From: Stereum hirsutum FP-91666 SS1
Lineage: Eukaryota > Basidiomycota > Agaricomycetes > Russulales > Stereaceae
Length of the DNA stretch: 64,000 nt
Assembly: GCF_000264905.1 (NCBI RefSeq)
Contig: NW_006763148.1
Coordinates: 452,545-516,544, forward strand
Direction: 5' to 3'
Each line of letters starts with the position of its first letter. Within the stretch, counting starts at the first letter, position 1. Position numbers and translations under genes: made by a program. Below, one piece after another: positions 51,050 to 62,900 of the stretch. A model generated the notes under the pieces. That model made no database searches. It saw nothing but the letters and a program-made list of their open reading frames with translations, and was not told the DNA's origin.

Positions 51050-52873
51050 TTATGCAATATTCCGCTGCAACTCTCGTCGAAGGCTCTCCACATCCTCTCT
51101 CGCCCGTTGAAGCTCAAACGCGTGAGATCTCTCGCGAGCGGCCAACTCCCTCTTTAACATATCCTGCACCACTCGCTCCTTCACGAACGTCCTGAAGAAC
51201 GCAGTGATGCTCTGAATGCTGTGGCTACGTGTACGATCTTCTAATGGGGTCCTCTCATCGGGCTCAGGTTGGTCGTCGCCGTCTGAGGAACTACCACCAT
51301 GATTCCATCGAAGACGATTCGGGTCTCTGAGAATCGCAGCAAATAAAAGCGCGATATCTCTGAGAAACAGCGGATTTAGACAGTTCAAGTAGTGAACCTT
51401 GCAGGATGATGACCCGAGATCTATGACGGTGTAGGGAAACATCAATGCTTCGTCTGGGTGCGACGGTATAGAGGGAAACTCGTCGTCGTCGTCGATTCTG
51501 AGATACCGGCCCAGGAAACGGAGGTTTCGACAGTTCCTGAAATGAAGGAGAGATTTGAGAGGAAGCGAAGACTGGGAACGTATGAGAGGTGTTTTGTTTA
51601 GATCGAGCTCCTCTATGGCCGTCCACCCAGTAGCAAGCCCCGACAGCTGTTCTTCGGTGATGTTTAACGGATGCGCGGCATGAATGGAGAATGACTTGAG
51701 GCGGGGGAATCGACAGATCAACGAAAGCACTTCGAGGCCAAACGTTGGAGACGTCTTTGCTGCTTTCATTTTGATATCACGATTCAGAGGGAGAAGCCAA
51801 AGTCCGAGCTTCTCCAGTGCCGGAAGCGAGTCCGCCACCGCCTCCAGGTCTCTCCAGGTCTTCAGGTAGAGCGACGAGCCAGGAATTGCCACCCAACATG
51901 TGGTATCCGAATGTGGTCAAGTTGAGACGATTCAGCGGTCGCATGAAAGTCAAGACATTAAGACGGTGGGCCGCGAATGAGAGATGTCGAAGTGCAGGGT
52001 AGGGGTCATCTACGTCGCGCGGCAGCATGCATGAGTAGGTCGTATTCTCACTGCCTTCGAGCTGCGAATATTCACGCGTGACTTCAAGAGTCTTGAGTCG
52101 CCTCAAGCCTGCAGCAACTCTCGTGATGGTTGGGCGAAGGCAGAACACTGGAAATCTGAGTTCAATGAGCGTAGGTAGACGAGAAATTAGGAGGGAGATG
52201 TCCTCTTCGAGTTCTTCGAAAGGACTATCGGAGATGATTGACAGTCGCTCTATATTCGGCATACGATTGATGATGAGAAGGACACGCTTGTGGAACGCCT
52301 CGATCGTGGGCCACTGATTGCCACGACGCTTCAAGACGATCGCGATTTCAAGGACATTGTTCGACATGAACATGGGCTCGAAGCTATAACCCAGAATGAA
52401 GCCGCGTATAGATCGCAAGTTGGGAAAGATTTGGGCGCTCGTGCGGGAGGAGAGGATTTCTTGCACGGCGGCCGATGACAAAGGATAATCATCGAAGTAT
52501 AAAGGATCTTTGACGTGCCGAACACGACGCGTGTTTTTCAGGAATAGTGTCCAGTCTTCCACCAGGATCGGTTCAACAAAAATCTACGGCGTAGAGCGAA
52601 GGGCAAAGAGGTAACTTGTGAGTATGTGCTGCATTTGCGGAGAAAGCCTTGTGTGCGTACTAGGGATACACCGATTGGAACACTGTGGTCCGTTTGTAGA
52701 CGCATCTGCCCAAGAGATCTAAAGACATCGCCCAGAAACACATCGCGCCAGACCTCGTCCAGAGATATCGGAGACCATTGCTTGCAGACTCGAGCAGTGG
52801 CGCAGTTACTGCTCTGGTCCAATTCAGAGAATACTTGGGTGAGTATCTCTGGTATCGAAAGAGCATGGTGCAT
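51050..52873 (-). pseudogene. F-box-like gene (paralog B), frameshifted by a 10-bp tandem duplication
   Basis: Exon 1 (52873-52661) encodes MHHALSIPEILTQVFSEL through ARVCKQWSPISLDEVWR. Exon 2 (52583-51050) encodes the leucine-rich body and the tail RAREDVESLRRELQRN. It is the paralog of the gene at 14414-16252. The exon junction is clean here (GTACGC donor, CGTAG acceptor, phase 0). Inside exon 2 the ten bases CTCCAGGTCT (plus-strand sense) occur twice in tandem at 51842-51861, throwing the frame off by one. Counting one copy only, the coding length becomes a multiple of three (578 residues) and the region aligns with paralog A (LPxxLxAxxxxLPxLEKLxLW). So this copy is probably a young pseudogene, unless the repeat is an assembly error. 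Confidence 0.8.
51842..51861. repeat. 10-bp tandem duplication inside F-box paralog B
   Basis: Two adjacent copies of CTCCAGGTCT. One copy restores the reading frame shared with the paralog at 14.4-16.3 kb. Confidence 0.85.
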
Positions 52874-53283
52874 TGTTCAGCATCGACCTGTCAAAGAAGA
52901 TAGATGCCTGCGATATCGTTCCTGAGGCTGCTGGAGTGGTGGTAGTCTGAGATGAAGGGAGGGAGAAAGATTCAGAGAGACAATGAAACACATTTTATAC
53001 TCAAACCGAGAGAAAGGAACAATGACCACGGCGTTTGCCATAGACCGAAACTATATAGTGAAAGTTCATGGTGGCCCAGAGAGGGGCCACATTCGGTTGA
53101 CTTCCCGGAGGAAGACCGTGACGGACAAAATAACGATAGGGATCTACAGTATTGTGAAACATACAGCTGCAGTTAAAGAGAAAGAAAAAAGAGTACCAAG
53201 CAACGGGAAGCAGGCACATGTGGGCCTCTGAAGACCGGACACGGCTAGCAATGTAGAGATCATCATCGTTGCCGACGACGACG
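52874..53283. other. Intergenic region between F-box paralog B and the Rap1-like gene
   Basis: Promoter of paralog B (minus strand) and 3' flank of the Rap1-like gene. No gene is seen. Confidence 0.4.
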
Positions 53284-56200
53284 TTACGACTCTGCCTGCG
53301 GCTCAGTCTCGTCTAACACCTCCCCCGCGGCCAATTTCTGTATCAGATGGTCCACCTTGGCTTTGTGTATCCGATGATGCTCTTGCCAGCCTTTCCACGG
53401 ATGATGCGGGTGCTAAACAACGAGACGAATGGTCAACATTCGAGACATGAGGATAGGGTCGAAAAGTCGAAAAGGCAGGGGAGGTAGGGAAGGAAAGGAT
53501 ACTCACATCCCTCGCAAACCCCTGAAATATCTTATCCGACGTCCCGTCCGGCTTATTGAGGAAGAACCTCGCAAGCAAAATATCGTCCGAACGGCTGTAC
53601 CGCATCTTCTTCTCGGGCGGGAGCGGCAACGGCTCGTCTTCCTCCGTGTGGTTCAGCTCGTGTTTATGTCGCCTATAAAACTTCATCCACGAAGCTCTCG
53701 AATGGTGTGGCGCCTGCAATGCAAAAATAAAAGGTCAACATAAACGCACAGCCGAAATGAATTCGTCGTTGTATGCACGGGGGCGAACTCAAAAGAGAAG
53801 GAAAGAAAGCAAGGAAAAGGAGAAGAGGAAGAGGAACGAAGAAGAAGAAGGAAAAACACAACGCACCTTCTGCGCAATCTCCTTCCAAAACGTCACCATA
53901 TCGCTCTTCCCCTGCACCCTCCTCCACTCCAACAACTTAATCAAAAACACCACATCCTCATCCGTAAACGCCACCCCCTTCCCCGTCGTGCTCCTAAACA
54001 ACGCCCTCGGCGGCGTCGGGCTCCTTGTCCGCTGACTGATCAACAACCCCGCAGCCTCCTCAGCTCTCACCTTCGCTTTCGCCGCCGAAATGGCGTTTGG
54101 CCCGGGGCCGCTGTTGTTGCCGGCGTTGCTGAGACCTAGGCCGGAGATGAGAGGTGTTCCGGATGGACCGGCGAGGCTGGTGCCGCCAACGGAGACGACG
54201 TTGCCGACGCCACTGACGGTGATGGCTGTCCCGCCCCCTCCGTTGTTATTACCATTTCCGGATGCGCCGTTGGTATTAGGACCGGTGGCGGAAGAAAGTG
54301 TGAGCCCTTGGCCGTCATCAGAGGCACCAACATGTGAATCGTGAGGCCCAAACTCTGCAGATATCGGGTCGATATTCGAGCCGGCGCCCATCGAATGCGG
54401 ATGCGAATGAGGAGGATGGGGGTGGGGATGGGGATGGAGCGAGGGATCGAGATTGGGGTCGAGGTTCGTGTGGTTAGGATGGGGGTGCTGTTGTTGGTTT
54501 GGATGGGGCTGAGGTTGAGTCGAAGGTCCGGCCTGAGAGTTGTCATTGGGATCGACGGAAGTGGTGGTGGTCATGGCGTATCCTCCGAGACGGATCTGGT
54601 GTTTGTTGCAGTACCGACGCCAGGAGTAGAAACTAGATACGTTATATCATAAAAAGACAAAATCAGTCATGAATAAAGAAAGAAAATCATCGTTGAGTAT
54701 GCACGTACGTATGATGCGGAGCCTTGACAGCCACCCTCTCACAAATCTCTCGCAAACTAAACAGAACCCAGTTCGTCAGTAACGCCTCTCTAGACCACTA
54801 CCAATCCCCAATATCACAAACACTCCGCTATCGAACACCAAAAGGAACAAATCGAAAACGAGAGCAATAGTAAACCCAAATACACGCAACGAACCTAAGC
54901 ACCATCCCCTGCTCCTGACAAAAATCGATATACTTCTTCAAATACTCGATATCATCCGCCGTGAACAGATTCCCGCCATACGTGCTCTTGATCACCCGCG
55001 TAGGCGGCGTCGGCGACCGTGCTGTCGGGTCTCGTCGATTGAGCACGAGGGTCGAGGCTGGGGGCGCTGGGACGGGCTAGATACATTATAATTCATAATT
55101 CAACAATATACCACAGGAAGGTCGACAGTCGAGCGGTCCAGGGTAGCGATACGTTGCGGGGTTAGTCTCTTTTTCAAAGGAGATAGGGGAAATTGGAGAG
55201 GAGGGAAGGGAGGGAAACGTACATGCGACCGTACACGTTTTCGACCCCTAGACGATTCCGCCGTGGTCCCGTCTGTAAGAGGTGGCGTATCCGTCGTCGG
55301 ATCCTCATGTGTTGGTTCAGGTGCAGATGGTCCTCCAGGAGGCGGTCCCGATGCAGGATCTTCCTGCATATACGTCGGCTGGTACGCCGGGTCGTACTGC
55401 ACATGAAAGTACCACCCAAGCAAGAAAGCATCGGTCAACGACCTGACGTCGAAGCAAAAAGAGAGAAGATGTTAGAGGAGAGGACGGAGCACATACAGTT
55501 GCCTGATCATAATACTGCCCCGGCGCCCACACCTGTTCATCCCTCCCATACGTCCGATACTCAAACCCGCCCTGCGCATGTGGCGCCACGACCGTCCCAG
55601 GATGATGTTGCTGCTGTGGATGCGGATGCGGATGACCATGTCCAGATTGGGGAGCGTATACTGTATTACCGTCTACCGTCCACCCAGGACCGGCAGCACT
55701 CGGTCCATCATCTCGATACGGCCCACGCGGCATGCTGACCATTTGTGGATGTGGCTGCTGAGGTGGAGGTGGAGGCTGAGGCTGAGGTGGGTGTTGATGT
55801 TGGTGTGGATGGGAATGGGGATGAGGATGGGCATGTTGTGGGGTGTTTTGCGTCTGTTCGGGAGCGATGGAGTTAGGTGCTTCCCAGTTTTGGGGCGGGG
55901 CTCGTGAATGAGGGTGAGCATGGGGGTGCATGGACTGGGGAGGAGGGGGTGGGTAGCCTGGATAGGCGGGGTAAGGGCCTTCGGGTGGCATGAGAGTTTG
56001 AGAAGGACCGGTCGGTTGAACGTCTTGCATTGGCTGAGGGAGTTGAGAATATGGATTTGCCATGACGGGGCCGGGAGGAGGATGTGGTGGATGGGATTGG
56101 GGGCCATCGGGTGGTTGGGAGAGTTGCGGGCGTTGCGGTGTGGAATGTAGAGGGGGTTGAGGTTGCGATGGTGAGGTTTGTGCTTGTGCTTGTGCTTGCG

Positions 56201-56960
56201 TTTGTGGTGGAGGTTGTGGCGCGGGCTGGGGCTGAGGCTGAGGTGGCGGTGGCGGAGGTGCGTGTACTCTTGACACAGAATGAGTATGATTGCAGCATGG
56301 CAAAGAGGAACAAGGAGATGCGGGTAATGAAACGCACTGCTCATTGCCCGTCACTCTGCAATTTGCCCAGCCCGTCTGAAATGTCTGAAGCGTTCCGAGT
56401 CGTACACACTCGTGAACCCATTGCGAGCTGAGAATCATCTTGTTCTTCTTGCCGGCGTATTGACGGTAGAGACTCTGACCAGATTCTTTGTGTGGGTCGA
56501 CTGGAAGAAGATAGTGTCGACGTTCAAGGACTATTCAGAGCACAACGAGTACTCGGACTCACCCAAGAGGTAGCTGACACCACTGTAGCTTTGAGACACA
56601 GTCCCTCCATTGCGCTGAAACACATACTCAGCATCCACGTTTTATTGATACGAATGATAGAGGATAAAATTTATAACGACAGAGGACTCCAAAGTTGCTC
56701 GCCACACATATCCGTCCGTTCATATAAACGATATGCCACTCTACCCCTGAGTGATTCTAGGGTCACAAAAGGACCTGAAAACGTACCTGGATAAGGTCGA
56801 CGACGATGTCCCTGTCGCCAACATCCTTGTGGACGTACAGGGCGAGCGGGGTGCCCATCATGGGCTCCAGAAAGATGCCATGGGATGCGGAGACAGCGTC
56901 TGTGGCGGCGGACGGCTGTTGTGTGTGGTGTGAATGAGAATGAGTGCGAACTGGTGCCAT
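53284..56960 (-). CDS. RAP1: Rap1-like telomere/chromatin protein: BRCT plus Rap1-Myb domains
   Basis: Multi-exon minus-strand gene starting MAPVRTHSHSHHTQQP (56960) and ending LDETEPQAES, stop (53284). A BRCT-like domain comes first: FLEPMMGTPLALYVHKDVGD, then YLLPVDPHKESGQSLYRQYA, KMILSSQWVHECVRLGTLQT. A long Pro/Gln/His-rich linker follows (about 55.5-56.3 kb). Then come three Rap1-Myb-like units, each with an acidic opening, a basic HH segment and a W: one with FTADDIEYLKKYIDFCQEQG plus APHHTFYSWRRYCNKHQ; one with FTDEDVVFLIKLLEWRRVQG plus APHHSRASWMKFYRRHK; and one with YSRSDDILLARFFLNK plus HPHHPWKGWQEHHRIHK. BRCT plus Myb is the layout of Rap1, which acts at telomeres with shelterin. 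No clear RCT domain is seen at the C terminus. Another Myb/BRCT factor is possible. Confidence 0.75.
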
Positions 56961-59900
56961 GGGTCCGCGCAGGGGACCTCGTCGACGCTCGACAGAAGGA
57001 GGTCCCCAGCCACGCCGCCCAACATCCCGCTTTTCACGCGGAGTTTCAATCGACTTAGTCGTCTCGCGCTTTCTTGTTTACCACGACCATTTTCCAAGTC
57101 GATTATGCTCGGATTCTCTCGAGACTTATGGTACTCGTTCTCAGAACACTGGTCAAGGTCCTATCTGAAGAACAGACCTCATCTCGCGGTTTTGGTCCGC
57201 ACTTCTGTATTTCACCCTCTCACAACGTCTTTCCGCAACGGCGCCACCCGCATTCACACCTCCTTGTCCAGCCATACCATGCAAGTCGATGTTCAACATC
57301 ATCCACAGCGTCCATTACCCGCCTTCATCTTACTCCCGCATCGGCCCGTCTAGCGTACGCCATTGACACGCCCGATTCTTCCATGCTCTAGCACCCGCCC
57401 ATAGCGTTCAGTCGCACTAATAAGTAACATCAGTTTCGACATCCCGCCGTGCTTGCCTCTTCGTACCTACTGATCCTCTCGCCACGGCCACTAATAGGCT
57501 CACACTCTATAAGGCACCCGTTGTTTGCATCACTATTCTTGCTTACAGATATATCGGACTACTACTTATCATGATTCAGGCCTTCAGGGAGATGAATCAA
57601 CTTTGTACGCTCTCATCAGAATCAGACGTGCCCCGCGTTTTTCGAAGTGGGGAAGGGTAGCTATGTCTACAAGATAATCAACAGCGACACAAAATAGACC
57701 TGTAAGCATCAGTGATTATTGTCGGCGTAGTCGACAAAGCGACCACTCACTGTCGCGCCGGTTCTCGCGGCCCAAGGAGGTCAGTCCCTTGATGAATGTC
57801 TACATCTTTATGGCATGGCAGCGATCTCTATGTCGGTGCTGATCCTCATTCATCCTGTTTTCCCGTATCTGCAGCTGTGTGCACCCGTCGTTCTATGTCA
57901 TGCTTTCTAAATCTGTTCCGATCTGGGCGCAATTCTGAACTGACCTTCTGTTGAGGCCATTGTTCAAAGACTGTAACACATCTGTTCTCGCTACCAAGTT
58001 CCAATTCAGTCCATCTTCATGTCCAAGACGACAATCAGATCGTTCGCACTCTTCTGTTCACTGCTACATGTTTCTGACTGACTCGGCCCAGAAATAAACA
58101 GACATGCTTGGGCCACATGTCAATACCTCGTAGCGTGAAGGTTTCCAACTGTAACCTTCTCCCCCATTGGTCATTGGTCATGATTATTTTCCGAGCCATA
58201 GGCGCATCTCCGGCCTCCCATCCCACCCAATCTGTTTCCCTCTGAATCGTTCTCGCCCTATGTGTCCACTCGAGCTCAACAACGAATCACACGCTCTACT
58301 CGTACCATCCTCCGCATGCTGCAACCACATCCATCTGCTACCTGACTCACCAGACTCCACTTCATCAATTTATCAATTTCTCGTGCTTCCAAAGGTCGCA
58401 TCCTCGCTTCTTCTTCATGCATGGATTCTATGTACCAGATCGTCGTACCCATCAAAGAGCGTCCTTTTTTGGATTCTACACTCGTTCTTTCCTCTACACC
58501 CTCACTCACATGACTCGGCCGCTACATTTCTATGGACAATCGCGTCTCGCGGCCGAATGGCCAATCAAGCTATGATAGCATGCACTCTTTGCCCTCCATG
58601 CCGAGGCGTTTACCCCAGTGCTTCTAGCTTCACTTCAACATCAGACATCAGACATCATGGACACGTTGCAATTGACTGTGTCTATTTCGTCCTTTCTACC
58701 ATGCTAGCCTAGCCTATGCGGGTTAGACTCGGACTTTACGCTCTCTTTGCCTCAGATCAGTTTGGCGTTCATTTACTCCGTGGAGTCAAAGCAAAGTCTT
58801 TCCTGGTCTCCAAAGTACGGAAAAGGTCTGCAAATACTTTGTTTCATGCCCGTAAGCAGTCCCCATTATTGTGCGTATAATTACGAAGAGGAGAATGACA
58901 CTCAACTGGGCAAACACCTTTGTTTATCGCCCATTTGTATTGATCTTGACCTGCCTACCTCCCATGTCGCAGTTATCTCCACATCAACAAAATACGGACC
59001 GCGGACGGTCGGACATGGATAGTGCATGGGGTAACTATTAATTGGTGGATCTACGTTACACCCCACTCCGTTCGTCTGATCCGAGGTTGTTTCGTGCCTT
59101 CGAGGTGTTGAGCCGTCGACGCTGGTGCCTTCACTACGATGCATGATGATGACTGGTGAGTCTTTTTTTTTGTGATCATTGTTGAGGGCTGGAGATAGTT
59201 AGATTCAGAATGACGGTACCGGCGGGCTGACATTTTGTTGCTGAATAGGAATGCTGACAATGCCGGCGGGGGCAAGCGCTGTAGGGTTCTCGCCACGGTT
59301 GAACGCCACACAAGTCGATCTTACGGCGAGGCCTTGCAAGTTGCAGGTGTGTCGCACGAACTGTCTTCTTTCTTTCTATAACTCCATTATAATTTATAGT
59401 CTCCATTAGGTTCGACCTCCGACAAAGTTCGCGTACATCCATTCATCCACCGTCCGCTACGTCTCACTGGCAACTGCTCAAAACTTACGAGGACGAAAGA
59501 GAATCCGAAGGGCGAGAGTTCGGGCGGTATCTGTAGTGAGGTCTGGGTGAGGTAAGTAAACGACATTCGCAGTATTTAACGCCCGTGGTAAAGTTCAAGT
59601 CGGAGAATAGGGGGTGGCGGAACCCCGATGTGTACAGACAGTCCTGATGCTTAAAGTTTGGGAAAAGGCGATGTATGGCTGAGCGAATCCAAGTTTCGAG
59701 GATGTGGGCATTATTACCACACGGGTAGGAGGGACATGTCTGGGTATGTGCATCGTGATATCCTTTCTCGTTCCTACAACGCCCTGCCGCCGTCCTATTC
59801 GACAGTCATGGGTCGGGTTCTGATTTCTGTTGCGTGGCATCTGACTTCAGGTATGAAACTGCAGATACCGCATTCATTTTATTTCCTCTTCGACCGCGCT

Positions 59901-62900
59901 GCATGTATCATCGAGTTCAATGATAGGCCAATGTGCTTACATCCGAGTCCACCGGTTCAGAAATATACCAACGCGTGTGTCGGGAGTCAAGAACATTCGG
60001 ATTCAGAGTGCCGCCGGTAGGCCTTTCTCTGCCAATGATCACATCCCTCTCTATCCCTCTCCGTTTCTGTCAAGGAACGATCTTTTCAAGTTTTTACTCG
60101 TATGTACTAATAACTGTCTTATACAGATACCTGGAATAGTGCGCTGATCATCACACGTTATCCGGCGCCGTCGTAACATCTCCTCGTCAAATTCCCGCCA
60201 TCGAAAATCGTTGTGCTATATCGGTCAAACATGGCGAAACATGTACACGAGAGATCCTCACATGTTCCGACTCGTGAAGTTTTTGAACATACCGGATCTG
60301 GACAGGCCTTTGAATCGCCTTCTATTTATCGAATCAGAATCAGGTATCGTATCTGTATCTCAACGCTTCAGGCAGTTACTTGCGATTCGGACCAGTTCTG
60401 TCACCGTCGCGGAACGGATTCGTAAGTATAGATCTTGACACGGGATCCCGGTGTGAACGACGAGCGTTGATACAGTCCCGTTGAATTTACTATTGTCCTA
60501 GGAATCCGAGTCACGGAAGTGAAGACGTTCCGAGACGGCACTTGAGAACGTTCCAGCGGACCCACAGTGAAGTTCAAGTTGGTACTTCCAGTCCTGTTTC
60601 TCCTTCGACCGTACTCTATGCATGTACTGATTATAATCGTGGTGTGTTCTGAGCTGCCGTGGACGTAGAGCGATGATGCTCACCACGGACGTAGGCTCCG
60701 CTGCGGATATTGCGGTACTATGCTATACGTGTGGTAGTGCGGACGTGATGCTCTGGGTATGTCTGTATTCGACCTGTCGGTTTTGGAATATCCGCGGCTT
60801 GCGAAGGTGCTCTGACTTCCCCTCTGAATATATGGGCATGTTTTACATTCGCCCGGTCGATTTGGGAGTATCCGTGTCCTGTGAATATCTATGCTGATTC
60901 AGAAATACGCCCTTCGACTTCCTCTCTGACTCGTCCAATCTTCTCCGGATCCATCTTTTCCATCTTTTCCATCTTTTCCACTTCCCTTCTTTAACCCGCC
61001 TTGTGTCTTCGGTAAGCCACCTAATCTCCACAACCACCGCCACCTCTTCTGTTCTTCAAGACCATCCTTCTCTGGCGCCTCCCGTGACGACGCACCGGCG
61101 CTCAGCGTCACACCATCGAAGGAGCAGAATCACCGAATCTTCGAAGTCTTCACATTACTCTCAGACCGTCATTTTACGAGAATATTCAGGACCCCAGCGC
61201 TTCGTGATCCATGGGATGCCTTTCTCAGTAGGGTATAGTCCATACAAGTCCGCGGTCTTTCAATCTCGATGGCATGGGTGTGGTCACTAGTGCTCGTACG
61301 GAAGGGTGTACGTACATGGTGTTTTGCGATTTGGGGATGAGGAAGGAAATATTTGAGTTTGTGTCTAGACATCCATGGACATATGATTGCTGAGGACTTT
61401 ATGTGTGGTGGGAGGGAATATTTAGGGAGATAGAGAGGTATGTCCGATGTAAGCGTGTGTTTTTGTTCTTTTGGCTCTTGGGTGTCATGATCTGATGTCG
61501 AACATAACTGAACGGGAATTATCTTGCGTGGTGAGCGCCACGAAAGTCCCAAAACACCGTTTCTCCGAAAAGATCTGAACAATATCGCATCGCAATAAGT
61601 ATCCCGTAGCTGCCGCGGTACGGTAACATATACCGGGAATGGTATCATCACTTCCTCCATCTCCTTACCCGTAACTTGAACCCGATGCTGATTTATGGTC
61701 ATGCGCTCTACAGATATTATAATAAGCACAAAAAGACCGCAACGCTAACGCCACACGAACGACTCGTGCTTCGTACTTCATGCAAAGCTTAACTACTTGC
61801 TACGGCAATGGGCATACCCTCTGTACCAGGCTGTTCGTTCGAACGATTCAATCTCGCCTGGCCCGTTTCCATATCACGTTTCCCGACCGACCTCGTCGTA
61901 CGTTTTCTGCATGACGAAGCACGTCCCAGTCAGAGCTCTATGGACTTTCTTGGACCATGTCATCACAAAGTTTAGATGATCTCTGTCAGTGTCATGATCG
62001 CCTTGTGTCTGGCATGTCCCAAAGTTCAAACGTATGATGGTGGTTACCGCCGACCGGGTCCGGTGCTCTACATTTTACTGCGCTGCTGATCGTGATGCAG
62101 ACTTGAAGGATATACGACAGTGCGTTGGACGAGATCGAAGACACGAGATTTGAGAGACTGAATGTAAGTTGCAAAGATGTCGTTAGAGTGCGTATTTACC
62201 TTGTCGCTGTGGAGTACTTACATAGCAGAATCGACGGGAAATTCATGCGCATGAACTTTTCCGAGTCGTCCTCGCCGTGACGGGACCGGACTTTTGACTA
62301 TGTATCCTACCGAAGGGATGTATGTATGATCGCGACATGTAACTTTAAGGTTGCACTGTGCAGGCATACTTTCCTTATGTTCTTTCTGCGCTCGAAGAAT
62401 GGCGACATCCTCCTTCTTTCCCGATGGTTCTGCAAATTGTCAATGTTTCTGTGTCAACGGATGCAGATCAACATCCGGGGGTACCTACGGAGGCAAACAT
62501 ACTGGCCTTTATCAGCCTAAGTCTTGCTCGGCGAGACGGATATGGGCAAGCGATTTGGGCGACATGCATCGACGCTAAAGAAGTACTGACTCTCGCCACC
62601 GCCCACCTTCCTTCCTTCTTTCTGTGCAGAGATAAATTCGAATTCACTGATAGGGTACGACTGAGGTCGATGCGCTTGCGTCGGGCTTGGGTGGTTGTGG
62701 CGTCATCGTCCACTCATCTTCCTTCTCGTCTCTTCTGCTCCATATGCTATTCGTCGTATGTAGTTCGCCGTTCTGGATCCATCTATGTTCGTTCCCTTGT
62801 CGACGTCCGAGACAACGTCACCCCGCCGGGTCTCGGAGCAAGGAGCCTTCGTTTTGTATGTAGTGGCGGGGGAGACCGGGTAGCTTGAAGCTTTATGCTT

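Noticed and set aside
58167..58712. 181-codon plus-strand frame
   Set aside because: No recognisable domain, Ser/Pro/His-rich composition typical of random frames in pyrimidine-rich DNA.
61169..61729. 186-codon minus-strand frame
   Set aside because: No motif, no splice partners, and shorter frames overlap on the other strand.
62358..62888. 176-codon plus-strand frame
   Set aside because: No domain resemblance; the overlapping Cys-rich frame at 62351 is no better supported.
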